A program made the translations under genes and the position numbers. A stretch of 64,000 bases of DNA from Alteromonas lipotrueae (lineage in GTDB: Bacteria; Pseudomonadota; Gammaproteobacteria; Enterobacterales; Alteromonadaceae): positions 124,001 to 188,000 of the forward strand of contig NZ_JAESDI010000005.1 in the NCBI RefSeq assembly GCF_019249215.1, read 5' to 3'. A model generated the notes under the pieces. It did not search any database. It was not told the origin of the DNA and was given only the letters and a program-made list of their open reading frames with translations. How positions within the stretch are numbered: the stretch's first letter is position 1; every line of letters starts with the position of its first letter. This document shows, in pieces, positions 52,789 through 64,000 of this stretch.

Positions 52789-53541
52789 TTAAACCCGATT
52801 TCTTAATGCTTCATCACGTAGTTCACTGACCCACATTGATGTAGCACCGCAGATGGCGACTGGCATTACAATAAAGTTCACCACGGGAATAAGTGAAAAG
52901 ATATTCACCATAATGCCAAAGGACATCGATTTGCCTTTATGCTGCGATAGATGATTTTGCATGCGCTTGAAATCAATTTTGTGGTTATCGTAAGGGTAAT
53001 CGCAGTATTGAATTGCCATCATCCAGGCTGAAAATAAGAACCACAGAATTTGTCCGAACACAGGCACAAATATAAACAGTATTAAGAAGCCTATAGCACG
53101 AGGGATATACCAAAAGAGTTTTGTGAATTCTCGGCCCAAGGTGCGAGGAATGTCTTTTACAAGGTCGAGTAATCCATCGTCACCCATCGCTTGCCCAGTT
53201 AAGTGGCGCTCAACTTTTTCTGATAATACACCATTAAAAGGCGCAGCAATCCAGTTTGCAAGTGTGCCAAATATCAGGGCAAATATAAGCAGTACACTTA
53301 ACACCGCTAACGGCCATAAAAAGAAATTCACTGCTGTTTTAATCCAGCCCAGCCATTCAGGCACTAGGTTGATCACATAGCTTATGCCGTATTCAATTTG
53401 ACCAAATAGAAAATAGAATGCGGCGGAAAAAAGCAGAATGTTGATAGCCAAAGGAACAAAAACAAAGCGTTTTAAGCCTTTAGTTTTGATTAATGAAAAC
53501 CCTTCAAAAAAATAATGTATACCACTTCGCGAACTCATCAT
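52789..53541 (-). CDS. cysZ: Sulfate transporter CysZ
   Basis: A 250-residue inner-membrane protein of the EI24/CysZ family. GIHYFFEGFSLIKTKGLKRFVFVPLAINI opens the protein (here cited in part), followed by NWIAAPFNGVLSEKVE and two further hydrophobic regions. CysZ supplies sulfate for cysteine synthesis. It is convergent with the Sel1-repeat gene, 4 bp away, and divergent from smc, as in other relatives with a cysZ-zipA-ligA neighbourhood. Confidence 0.92.
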   Translation of the reverse strand: MMSSRSGIHYFFEGFSLIKTKGLKRFVFVPLAINILLFSAAFYFLFGQIEYGISYVINLVPEWLGWIKTAVNFFLWPLAVLSVLLIFALIFGTLANWIAAPFNGVLSEKVERHLTGQAMGDDGLLDLVKDIPRTLGREFTKLFWYIPRAIGFLILFIFVPVFGQILWFLFSAWMMAIQYCDYPYDNHKIDFKRMQNHLSQHKGKSMSFGIMVNIFSLIPVVNFIVMPVAICGATSMWVSELRDEALRNRV

Positions 53542-53807
53542 TACTCCAGTGCTCGGTTTTACTAAGACGGTTTTACTAAAGCTTTTACTAAAACATAGTT
53601 ATTTACACATTATACGTAACACCCTAACGCAAACGAAATGGTAATTGTTACAAGCTGTTAGATTTGGTAAAGTCCAAGCATAATAAAAACCATAAAAATG
53701 TGCTTCCTAATGCACTTAGCCAATACGCTAAATATTTCTTTTATAACATTTAACCCATATCAACGGGGCGCATCTTGTTACGTAGCTTTAGTGCGTAAGG
53801 TATTGTT

Positions 53808-56800
53808 GTGCGTTTAAAAAAGATCAAACTAGCGGGCTTTAAGTCCTTTGTAGACCCAACCACAATTCCTTTTCCTAGTGAAATGACCGCTGTTGTCGGC
53901 CCAAATGGGTGCGGAAAGTCGAATGTAATCGATGCCGTACGATGGGTGTTAGGGGAAAGTTCTGCTAAGAATTTACGTGGCGATGCCATGACCGACGTTA
54001 TCTTCAACGGCTCTACCGCACGCAAACCTGTGGGGCAGTGCAGTGTTGAGTTATTTTTTGATAACAGTGCAGGGCGAATTGGCGGCGAATATGCGACCTA
54101 CAGTGAATTGTCGGTAAAACGATTAGTTACCCGCGATGCCCAATCTACCTATTTTCTAAACGGCACTAAATGTCGTCGACGTGATGTGACCGATTTGTTT
54201 TTGGGCACAGGGTTAGGGCCTCGCTCTTACGCCATTATTGAACAAGGTATGATTTCTCGGCTAATAGAATCTAAGCCGCAAGAGCTGCGAATTTTCATCG
54301 AAGAAGCGGCCGGTATTTCCAAGTACAAAGAAAGAAGGCGGGAAACTGAAAATCGTATTCGCCACACCCAAGATAATCTAGCGCGGTTAAATGATGTGCG
54401 TGATGAACTTGGTCAACAACTTGAAAAGCTTCAGCGCCAAGCCGCGACTGCAACCCGTTATAAAATGTTGCGTGAGAAAGTGCGTGAACTGAAGGGGCAA
54501 TTAGCGGGTATTCGCTTTTTAAAAAATAGCGAACAAACTGAAAACTTAAAGCAGGCGCTGCAAGGTCACCAGCAAGCACTTGATGCATTAGTGTTACGGC
54601 AACATGGCGATGAAGCGGGCATGCTCACCTACAAAGAGCAACTGGCGCAAAACAAACAAGCTGCCGATGATGTACAGCAGCAGCTATTTACCACCAGTAA
54701 CGCTATTACTCGCATTGAACAAACCGAATTGCATAGTCAGCAGCGCAAACAGCAAATTGAGGCCGAACTTGTCACGTTGAATGAGCAAACAAACTTGTTA
54801 GTCACTGGGTTAGATGAAGCTAACCAAGCATTGGCCACGTCTAAATCGGGTTTAGACAACTTGGTGCCCCAGCAAGAGTTAAATGACGAAGCCTTGGCGC
54901 AAGCCAAAGACATGTTTGAAAATGCCGAGCAAGAACGCCGTGATTTCAGTGCACAAAGTCGCGAGCACGAACAAATTTATCATCGTTTAAAGCAAGAAGT
55001 GCAAACCTGTCATAGTCAAATTCAGTCGACAATGAACATGCAGCTTCGTACTTCGCAGCGTATCAGTGAACTGAACGATGAGCTTAGCCAGCTTGATACC
55101 GATGATATTGCCGATCGCATTGCCATGTTGTCCGCGCAAATTGATGAAGCCGAAGTTCAGGTAAGCGAGGCGTTGGAACAATACAACGACACCAAAGAAG
55201 CCCTTAAAAGCAGTCAACAAGCCTTAGCACAAGCTGACACATTGCATAGACAGCGAGACGGCGAACGACAATCTGTACAATCTACAATTGCGGCACTGTC
55301 TGCACTACAAGACGATGCAGCTACCAGTAATTCAGACATTCATAGCGACTTACAATTGTTGTGGCAGCAGCTGAATGTGCCAGAACATTTGAATGACTGT
55401 GTGGAAACCGTATTGCGCTATTGGCATCAACCTTATATTGCCGGTTCTCTTGAAATAAACGACTTAGTTAATCATATACCGCTTTTGCCCATGGGGGGGC
55501 GGGTGTTTGCCCAATCAGCTTTCACCGATGTAAAACAACCCAACACCTTGGCTGCCGCTTTACCAAACGAACGGGTGCCAGAAGCGTTCAATCATATTCT
55601 ATTGTGTGAAACCAACGCTGATGCAGTGCATATGGTCAGCACCCTTCAAAACACAATGTCCGTACTTTCAGAAGAAGGTCTGTGGTGTGCTAAAGATTGG
55701 GTAGTGCGGGGCGGTGAAGTTGAAAACAGCGTGTTACATAGAGCATCAAAGCTGGCTGAATTAAGTGAAAAGCTTAACCGTATTGAAAACGATAAATTAT
55801 CAGCCCTGACAAAAGTAGAAGAGGCCACTGTGCTGGTTAGTCGTAATACTGAGCAAAGTGACCATGCCAAACTCACTTATGAGAACCTTAAAAATACCCT
55901 AGTTCAGCATACCAATGCCATGTCTGTCTTGGTGATGCAAAACGAGCAGTTAGCGGCGCGAAGCGCAAAACTTAAAGACGAATTAAGCAAGCAAAACGTC
56001 ATGTTGAGTAAAGAAGATGCGCAGCTTATAACATTATCTGAACAGCTTGAAATTCATGAAGCGCAGTTATCGGAATACGAAGAGCGCGTTAGCGAAGCGC
56101 AAAATAACCGAGAACAATTTGATAATAAGGTGGCGCAACTTCGTAGTAAGGTAGAGTCGTTAACACATCAGGCTCATGAAATGGCATTAAAAGTACAGCA
56201 ATTGGAAAGTCATCAGAACTTATACGCCCAACAGGTAACGCGTAACCAACAACAGCTAACCGACTATCAATCAAGACGAGATACGCTAAGCAAAGAGCTT
56301 ACAGATTTGTCGGCGCCACAAGCGGTTCAAAAAGTCCAACTACAAGAACTGCTTACACAAAAAAGTGAACTTGAAAACAAGCGTTCCGAGTACCAATCTA
56401 AGCATGATGAAATAGAACAAATGCTGCGTGAGTCAGAAAAAGGTCAACAGGCGTTAGCCAAAGACATTCAAGAGCGCACGAGTAGCATTGAAAAGCTCAA
56501 TATTGAGATTGAGGGCTTTAAAGTGCGTGCTTCCGCTATTTTGGAACAGCTAGAAGACAGCAAGCAGTCGCTCAAATCTATACTTGAAACACTGCCTGAC
56601 GCGGCAGATGAAACAAAGTGTCAGAAGGAACTTGAAAGCACGCAGGGCAGTTTGTCACGGTTAGGGGCGGTGAACCTAGCAGCAGTAGAAGAATTTGATA
56701 CCCAATCGGAACGAAAGTTACACCTTGATACTCAATATCATGACTTAACCGATGCGTTAGACACATTGCAGAGCGCAATACGTAAAATAGATAAAGAAAC

Positions 56801-57275
56801 CCGTACCCGTTTTTCTACTACGTTTGAGCAAGTGAACCAAGATTTGAAAACCCTGTTTCCAAAAGTGTTTGGAGGAGGCTCTGCTTATTTAGCGTTAACC
56901 GACGATGACTTGCTAGAAACTGGGGTGACTATCATGGCGCGCCCTCCTGGTAAGAAAAATAGTACAATTCACCTTTTAAGCGGTGGAGAAAAAGCGTTAA
57001 CCGCTTTATCATTGGTATTTGCGATATTTAGGCTTAATCCAGCACCATTTTGTTTGCTGGATGAAGTTGATGCACCATTGGATGATGCTAACGTTGGGCG
57101 TTTTTGTAACTTGGTTTCAGAAATGTCGCAAACGGTACAGTTTATTTATATCACCCACAATAAAATTGCGATGGAAATGGCAAGTCATTTAACCGGTGTT
57201 ACCATGGCAGAGCCTGGTGTGTCTAGGATGGTAGCGGTTGATGTTGAACAAGCAATGGCTTTCGCAGAAGCATAA
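53808..57275 (+). CDS. smc: Chromosome segregation protein SMC
   Basis: A 1155-residue condensin ATPase. The N-terminal head has Walker A GPNGCGKS (31-38). A long coiled coil with a hinge near residues 510-660 separates it from the C-terminal head, which carries the signature LLSGGEKALTALSL and Walker B FCLLDEVDAPLDD. The GTG start at 53808 is preceded by AAGG at 8 nt. Position directly before zipA matches the arrangement in several marine gammaproteobacteria that use SMC rather than MukB. A G7 run occurs in the coding sequence near 55492. Confidence 0.96.
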   Translation: MRLKKIKLAGFKSFVDPTTIPFPSEMTAVVGPNGCGKSNVIDAVRWVLGESSAKNLRGDAMTDVIFNGSTARKPVGQCSVELFFDNSAGRIGGEYATYSELSVKRLVTRDAQSTYFLNGTKCRRRDVTDLFLGTGLGPRSYAIIEQGMISRLIESKPQELRIFIEEAAGISKYKERRRETENRIRHTQDNLARLNDVRDELGQQLEKLQRQAATATRYKMLREKVRELKGQLAGIRFLKNSEQTENLKQALQGHQQALDALVLRQHGDEAGMLTYKEQLAQNKQAADDVQQQLFTTSNAITRIEQTELHSQQRKQQIEAELVTLNEQTNLLVTGLDEANQALATSKSGLDNLVPQQELNDEALAQAKDMFENAEQERRDFSAQSREHEQIYHRLKQEVQTCHSQIQSTMNMQLRTSQRISELNDELSQLDTDDIADRIAMLSAQIDEAEVQVSEALEQYNDTKEALKSSQQALAQADTLHRQRDGERQSVQSTIAALSALQDDAATSNSDIHSDLQLLWQQLNVPEHLNDCVETVLRYWHQPYIAGSLEINDLVNHIPLLPMGGRVFAQSAFTDVKQPNTLAAALPNERVPEAFNHILLCETNADAVHMVSTLQNTMSVLSEEGLWCAKDWVVRGGEVENSVLHRASKLAELSEKLNRIENDKLSALTKVEEATVLVSRNTEQSDHAKLTYENLKNTLVQHTNAMSVLVMQNEQLAARSAKLKDELSKQNVMLSKEDAQLITLSEQLEIHEAQLSEYEERVSEAQNNREQFDNKVAQLRSKVESLTHQAHEMALKVQQLESHQNLYAQQVTRNQQQLTDYQSRRDTLSKELTDLSAPQAVQKVQLQELLTQKSELENKRSEYQSKHDEIEQMLRESEKGQQALAKDIQERTSSIEKLNIEIEGFKVRASAILEQLEDSKQSLKSILETLPDAADETKCQKELESTQGSLSRLGAVNLAAVEEFDTQSERKLHLDTQYHDLTDALDTLQSAIRKIDKETRTRFSTTFEQVNQDLKTLFPKVFGGGSAYLALTDDDLLETGVTIMARPPGKKNSTIHLLSGGEKALTALSLVFAIFRLNPAPFCLLDEVDAPLDDANVGRFCNLVSEMSQTVQFIYITHNKIAMEMASHLTGVTMAEPGVSRMVAVDVEQAMAFAEA

Positions 57276-57294
57276 CAAAGGGCGACGAAGCTAA

Positions 57295-58866
57295 ATGGAA
57301 GATGAATTACGTCTATCACTATTGTTTGCAGGTACCTGCTTTATAATTGCAGTGCTTGCGCACGGTATTTGGAAAATTCGCAAAAACGGTAAGCCGAGCA
57401 GTAAACCTCGGGTTGAACCTCGTCAGTGGGCAGATACTGGCGAGGAAGAGAGTTCGCAATCAAAAGGTTTTGACGAGTTAGGTATTGGCCAAGTTCGCGT
57501 GGTTAGCGCCGGCAGTGCTGAAGGAAATTCACAAGACAGCTTTCATACAAGCGATGAGCAAAACGTAGATGATGCATCTAGCCATGACAATCACACTGCG
57601 GCGAGTACCTCCAAAGCAAAAAGTTTTTATGGTAGCGATGATAGCGATGCTAATGTTGAGCGTGATGTTAATAACGTATCGGATAAAACATCGCCTTACA
57701 ATGAAACGGGTGATCCTTTAGCTGATTCTACGCAGAAAGAAGCTAATTTCTCTAGTACTGGATCGAGCGCTGAAGATTCCGCGTCCGACACTAATACACC
57801 GAAAGAAAAGGTAGCCGATAAACCTAAGCTTTATGGTTCGGTGGTGTCTAATCCAAAGCCACACCTTCAAAGCACTTCCGCCCCTGCCAGTAAAGATGAT
57901 GGATTTAGTTCAGATGCATTCCCAGAACCGCCAGGTTTTCTATTACGAGAAGGCGAAGATGAACCTGCTAGCGAAGTTGAAACTGCCGCTACCAACCAGC
58001 CTTCTGCGACTTATAGTGCTATAGACAGTACACCAGTGTCTCCTGATGCGGGCAATAGCCAACCAACGCCTGAACACAACTCACCAGAAATTGATGATTT
58101 CAGTTTGGACTCACCGGCAACACAATCTGTGTCGGGTAATACTGCGCAAACAGGCCACAAAGAGACCCAAAATCAGGCAAGCGAAGGTGCTGAAGTCGTT
58201 AGTGCCAGCGGCCTAGGTGAACAAGCTAAGCGCTTTATGAAAGGAAAGCGCAGCAAACCTATTTCTCGCAAGCGCCAAGAGCCTAAATTTGGCGATGATC
58301 AAATGCGTATCGATTTTGACGATAGTGCAGCCAATGCAGGAAGCGCAGAAAGTGCCAGTACAGACAGCCAAGATAACAGTATGCAAACTGCTTCAGGCAG
58401 TCGCACCCAAAATGACGGCGCTTCTGAGCAAGTTGAGCAAGAAGTACTCGTACTCAACGTGAAAGCCCCCGAGGACGACCCAATAGCTGGCGCTGCCTTG
58501 TTGCCAATGCTATTAACGCTTGGCTTTAAGTTTGGCGACCAGGATATTTTTCATCGTCATGTCAATTCAAATGGTAAAGGGCCGGTATTATTTAGCTTGG
58601 CTAATATGTTTAAGCCTGGAATTTTCGATATTGATAGTCTCGAAACGTTTAACACGCAGGGTGTTTCTTTGTTTATGATCCTGCCCATTGAGGGCGACCC
58701 TCATCAAGTGTTCAATATGATGCACAATGCCGCACGTAAGTTGGCGGATGAGTTCGGTGCTCAAGTGCTTGATGGACGTCGTAGTGTGCTAACTAAACAA
58801 GGTTTACAGCAATACATGGAAAAAATACGTGAGTTTGAACGCAAACGTATGATTACCCGCCAGTAG
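57295..58866 (+). CDS. zipA: Cell division protein ZipA
   Basis: A 523-residue division protein that tethers FtsZ to the membrane. The N-terminal helix (LLFAGTCFIIAVLAHGIW) is followed by basic residues, then a very long Ser/Asp/Glu/Thr-rich linker (~45-375). The C-terminal FtsZ-binding domain (~385-520) contains VLNVKAPEDDPIAGAALLPML and DGRRSVLTKQGLQQYMEKIREFE. The linker makes it about 200 residues longer than the E. coli protein. It starts 19 bp after smc and precedes ligA. Confidence 0.93.
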   Translation: MEDELRLSLLFAGTCFIIAVLAHGIWKIRKNGKPSSKPRVEPRQWADTGEEESSQSKGFDELGIGQVRVVSAGSAEGNSQDSFHTSDEQNVDDASSHDNHTAASTSKAKSFYGSDDSDANVERDVNNVSDKTSPYNETGDPLADSTQKEANFSSTGSSAEDSASDTNTPKEKVADKPKLYGSVVSNPKPHLQSTSAPASKDDGFSSDAFPEPPGFLLREGEDEPASEVETAATNQPSATYSAIDSTPVSPDAGNSQPTPEHNSPEIDDFSLDSPATQSVSGNTAQTGHKETQNQASEGAEVVSASGLGEQAKRFMKGKRSKPISRKRQEPKFGDDQMRIDFDDSAANAGSAESASTDSQDNSMQTASGSRTQNDGASEQVEQEVLVLNVKAPEDDPIAGAALLPMLLTLGFKFGDQDIFHRHVNSNGKGPVLFSLANMFKPGIFDIDSLETFNTQGVSLFMILPIEGDPHQVFNMMHNAARKLADEFGAQVLDGRRSVLTKQGLQQYMEKIREFERKRMITRQ

Positions 58867-58887
58867 TCAATTCCTATAAATTTGCAT

Positions 58888-58919
58888 AAAGGGCCTGTCT
58901 TTTTAGCGGCCCTTTTTTG
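58888..58919 (+). terminator. Intrinsic terminator after zipA
   Basis: An 8-bp stem AAAGGGCC/GGCCCTTT with a 12-nt loop and a run of six T on the plus strand begins 21 bp after the zipA stop. Confidence 0.9.
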
Positions 58920-59011
58920 TTTTCTCATGCTACCATTAGGGCAATTATTTGGCGTTAAGTACAGTCACTCAATTAGCATTGAGTGAGCGTGCTGCTTTTT
59001 GTTTTAGTTAG

Positions 59012-61093
<2,082 letters not shown>

Positions 61094-61154
61094 CCTTTAT
61101 AATTAGTACAGCATGAGCAGCCAGCATTAACAGAACGTGAACCATTCAAATGTA

Positions 61155-61180
61155 AAAAAGGCGCTTAAAAGCGCCTTTTT
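61155..61180. terminator. Bidirectional intrinsic terminator
   Basis: A perfect 12-bp stem (AAAAAGGCGCTT with AAGCGCCTTTTT) between ligA (ends 61093) and the convergent DUF2062 gene (ends 61230) carries T-runs on both strands. Confidence 0.9.
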
Positions 61181-61229
61181 CGTGTTTATTTACGTGTTTG
61201 TCTGCCTGGGTGTCGGCAGGGTGAGCACG

Positions 61230-61766
61230 CTACTGGGCTTGCAATTTCGCTTTTGCACGAGCCAATCTTCTGCGCTCCCATGCTTTCTTTACCTGAAAGC
61301 GCCAAATCCAATTAAGTGTAAAGTACCCCACAGCGCTGGCGATAATGGAACAAATTGCGCAGCCAACCAAAAATGCGGGGCCAATGGTGCTGATACTTTC
61401 CACTACCCACTGCCAACTGAATTGGAATTCAAAGTGTTCAGGCTTGGTCCCAAGTACAGTAGAACCAATTTTATATGCAGCATAAAATATGGGCGGAATG
61501 GTGAAGGGGTTGGTTACCCACACTGTGGCTACCGATAGCGGCAAATTCGCACGAAAAGGAATGGCGACACCCGCAGAAAGCCACATTTGAAAGGGCACAG
61601 GCCAAAAAGCAAAAAACAGCCCAATACAAAACCCGCCTGCCGCTGAACGTCTGTTTAAATGCCATAAATTAGGTTCGTGCAAAACGCTGCCAAATACGCG
61701 CAGAATTTTGTTGTTCTTTACAGCCTGCGGTTCGGGCAGGAAACGTCTAATAAATTTCTTTGGCAT
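61230..61766 (-). CDS. DUF2062 domain membrane protein
   Basis: A 178-residue inner-membrane protein with the DUF2062 pattern: AAGGFCIGLFFAFWPVPFQMWLS, RANLPLSVATVWVTNPFTIPP and later hydrophobic segments, with a highly basic C-terminus (KKAWERRRLARAKAKL). The family is widespread and of unknown function; it occurs near competence and lipopolysaccharide genes. It is divergent from comEC. Confidence 0.85.
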   Translation of the reverse strand: MPKKFIRRFLPEPQAVKNNKILRVFGSVLHEPNLWHLNRRSAAGGFCIGLFFAFWPVPFQMWLSAGVAIPFRANLPLSVATVWVTNPFTIPPIFYAAYKIGSTVLGTKPEHFEFQFSWQWVVESISTIGPAFLVGCAICSIIASAVGYFTLNWIWRFQVKKAWERRRLARAKAKLQAQ

Positions 61767-61835
61767 AACACTCGTTCGTTAACTATCAACTTGTGGGCTA
61801 CATTCAGCCAACTATATTTATTGCTACGTAAAACA

Positions 61836-64000
61836 ATGGTAAATCGTATCACAATTTGGTGTGGCAGTTTTTGTGTTAGCGCAACAACCGCAGCTTTATG
61901 GCCCACGTTGCCATCGCTAAACGTAGTGATGACGCTGGCCATAGGTGGTGGTGTACTGCTGTTCCTTTCAATGCGTAATTTTCACATACAAACAATAAGT
62001 GGTAACGAGCAAACTCGTTGGATGAAATTTGGCCTTATTGTAGTTAGTGGCGCGTTAATAGGTGCTACATGGTTGGCGAGTTTAGGGTATTGGCACCTAT
62101 CTTGGCAACTACCACAGAGCAAAATTCAACAAGATGTCACAATTAATGCGGTAGTTGACCATGGCGGCTGTCTCAGTGGTCAAAAAAGCGCCGTGGGTAG
62201 CCAAGAAAATAGAGTAAATACACAAACCTCGGAAAAAATCGAAAGTGTAGCAAACGTAGGAATATCTAAACCTTCCCAAAGCGCAGGGTATGAAAAAGAT
62301 AAACAGCGATTTATGGCGTATGTCGTCAACGTCAAAGCCATAGACGATATAGCACTGAAATTCACTCGAAAAATGACATTGAGCCATCGCGTGACGGGCA
62401 TATGCTTACACAACGGCGACAAATTTACTGCCATAGCGAAATTAAAACCTGCCTACGGAACCCTCAACCCAGTAGGCTTCAATCGGCAACAATACCTTGC
62501 CAGCCAAGAAATTGTTGCTACGGGTTATATCAAACAGTTACACAGTGAAACCGTGGTTCACAACCATAGCACTCGTCACAATATGTCGAGTTTTTTATCT
62601 ACACTGCCCCTTATTCAAATGCGCTGGTTTCAGGCGTTATTGATTGGGGAACGTAGTCTGTTGACCAAAGAAGACTGGCAAACCATTGGGCAAACGGGTA
62701 CCGCACATATATTCAGTATATCGGGAATGCACTTATCCATTATCGCCATGACGGCATTTTATGCCTGTAGTGCGGTGATTCTTTTCGCCAGCAGCATGGC
62801 GAATGGGAAGTATGCTTTTATAAACCTAAGGGGCTACGTATTAACAACCTTGATTATTAGTGCGGCCCTCTATGTCATGTTAAGCGGTATGGCGCTGCCT
62901 GTGGTAAGGGCCTTTGTTTTATTGTTAGTGGGTATAGGCTTTGCTGTATTCAATAGTGTGTTACGGCCATTTCATATGGGCGTTTTCATGCTGTTCACTT
63001 GTATTGTGTTGTTTCCTTTGTCGTTGCTGCAAGCCAGCTTTTACTTAAGTATTGGCGCGGTGATGAGTATTTGGCTGCTTAATTGGCGATTTCGGTTTCA
63101 AGCAATGCCTTGGTATAAGGCATTATGCTGCATGCAGTTAGGGGTTAGTATTGCGATGGCGCCTATCACCCTATTATGGTTTGGTACGGCTAGTACTATA
63201 GGGATTTTCGTTAACCTCTTTGTATTGCCTATCATTACACTTATTCTTCCTGTTGCATTGCTTGCCGTGATGGCGGGGTATTATATTCCTGCCAGTTTAG
63301 GTTTTGCTATTTGGGTGTTACTCAAAATAGATAGGGTATTAGGCTGGCTTTTAGCGTGTTTGAGCGAAGCGGCATCTTGGCCAATAAGCGCTATTCACTT
63401 TTATCCCACCACAGGCACAGTGATTTGCCTGCTTATCGCCATGTTATTAACAATATTACCCAGGTGGCGATACAAATGGGCCTGTGTGTTATTGCTAATA
63501 CTCCCCGTTACCTTCTCCTTTATTCATTCTTCTCCAACTCGCTGGTTTGTAAATGTGTTTGATGCTGGGCAGGGAACGGCAATTGCGCTAACAAAGGGGC
63601 CCCAAGCCATCATTATTGATACAGGGCCTATGTATAACGGTGAAGCGCCATTAGCGAGTAAGGTTATACCTGCATTCCTCAAGCGAAATAACAGTGAACA
63701 AGTAGATATGGTTATTCATAGTCATGGCGATACTGATCACGCAGGGGGGGAAAAACCATTCAAAGCCTGGTTAGACAACAAAGGTATTCAACCAACATGG
63801 ATAAGCCCGATAGAGGGATGTGAGCGCGGTAGGGTAATAAACTGGCAAGGGTTAACACTTACCTTTTTATGGCCTGTAAAAGGGAATCAAGAAGACAGTA
63901 ATGCCATGTCTTGCGTGATTAAAATTGATGATGGACACCACAGTATTCTGCTTCCTGGTGATATTGAACGAGCAAGTGAGTATGCCATACTGCATGCAGA
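61836..64000 (+). CDS. comEC: DNA internalization protein ComEC/Rec2, 3' end outside window
   Basis: The frame opened by the ATG at 61836 runs without a stop to the right edge, about 721 codons, so the C-terminus is missing. Membrane helices lie near the N-terminus and from ~residue 290 to 560. The competence-domain motif TGTAHIFSISGMHLSI is near 290. A metallo-beta-lactamase-like domain starts near 565 (NVFDAGQGTAIAL) with HSHGDTDHAGG, and the second metal motif LLPGDIE is close to the edge. ComEC forms the inner-membrane channel for single-stranded DNA uptake in transformation. No strong ribosome-binding site is visible. A run of seven G occurs in the coding sequence at 63744-63750. Confidence 0.92.
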   Translation, partial: MVNRITIWCGSFCVSATTAALWPTLPSLNVVMTLAIGGGVLLFLSMRNFHIQTISGNEQTRWMKFGLIVVSGALIGATWLASLGYWHLSWQLPQSKIQQDVTINAVVDHGGCLSGQKSAVGSQENRVNTQTSEKIESVANVGISKPSQSAGYEKDKQRFMAYVVNVKAIDDIALKFTRKMTLSHRVTGICLHNGDKFTAIAKLKPAYGTLNPVGFNRQQYLASQEIVATGYIKQLHSETVVHNHSTRHNMSSFLSTLPLIQMRWFQALLIGERSLLTKEDWQTIGQTGTAHIFSISGMHLSIIAMTAFYACSAVILFASSMANGKYAFINLRGYVLTTLIISAALYVMLSGMALPVVRAFVLLLVGIGFAVFNSVLRPFHMGVFMLFTCIVLFPLSLLQASFYLSIGAVMSIWLLNWRFRFQAMPWYKALCCMQLGVSIAMAPITLLWFGTASTIGIFVNLFVLPIITLILPVALLAVMAGYYIPASLGFAIWVLLKIDRVLGWLLACLSEAASWPISAIHFYPTTGTVICLLIAMLLTILPRWRYKWACVLLLILPVTFSFIHSSPTRWFVNVFDAGQGTAIALTKGPQAIIIDTGPMYNGEAPLASKVIPAFLKRNNSEQVDMVIHSHGDTDHAGGEKPFKAWLDNKGIQPTWISPIEGCERGRVINWQGLTLTFLWPVKGNQEDSNAMSCVIKIDDGHHSILLPGDIERASEYAILHA

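Overview
The window reads as a chromosomal segment of a marine-type gammaproteobacterium, most likely an Alteromonadales/Alteromonadaceae member. The indicators are a tmRNA whose tag decodes as ANDENYALAA, the neighbouring smpB and ratA-ratB genes, the cysZ/smc-zipA-ligA block, NlpI, a long TonB-dependent receptor followed by a TPR-sulfotransferase, and a second ATPase operon of the N-ATPase type. The genus is inferred from gene content and was not tested.

Positions 1-15.9 kb look like an accessory region. It opens with a large ATPase/TPR regulator cut by the window edge. A minus-strand run of detoxification genes follows (SDR, GST, WrbA, Ohr, secreted esterase). Next comes a graveyard of decayed pieces at 6.5-7.3 kb: a broken copy of the same regulator's C-terminus, a broken SDR whose glycine-rich loop carries a 9-bp repeat expansion, and a LysR tail. 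Then there are small enzyme-plus-regulator modules: aldehyde-reductase-like SDR with TetR, F420-type reductase with divergent HxlR, SDR with divergent Rrf2 and a nested-palindrome operator. The region also holds an SDR-like protein lacking its catalytic tyrosine, and a Gfo/Idh/MocA oxidoreductase beside a secreted DUF1080 protein.

Positions 16-23.7 kb hold an MFS exporter and a tightly overlapping five-gene operon (flavin monooxygenase, BASS-type symporter, epimerase-like protein, SDR, TauE/SafE exporter) divergent from an AraC-type regulator. Positions 23.8-27.3 kb hold ssrA, an OYE-type flavoenzyme, smpB and ratA-ratB. Positions 27.4-35.5 kb hold a MarR/BCCT osmolyte-transport pair, a TonB-dependent receptor, a TPR-sulfotransferase and a DinB-like protein.

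Positions 35.6-42.5 kb hold a complete nine-gene N-type ATPase operon, atpDCQRBEFAG, on the minus strand, with no separate delta gene. Positions 42.9-49.4 kb hold small lipoprotein/membrane proteins, an MFS transporter, a second OYE with a strong palindrome upstream, and a TonB / ECF sigma / putative anti-sigma cluster. From 49.6 kb to the end the content is conserved housekeeping: cdd, nlpI, a Sel1-repeat protein with an HELAH metal-site motif, cysZ, smc, zipA, ligA, a DUF2062 protein and the 5' part of comEC, which runs off the right edge.

No rRNA, tRNA, CRISPR array or intact insertion sequence was seen. All family assignments come from reading motifs in the translated sequence; no database search was run.
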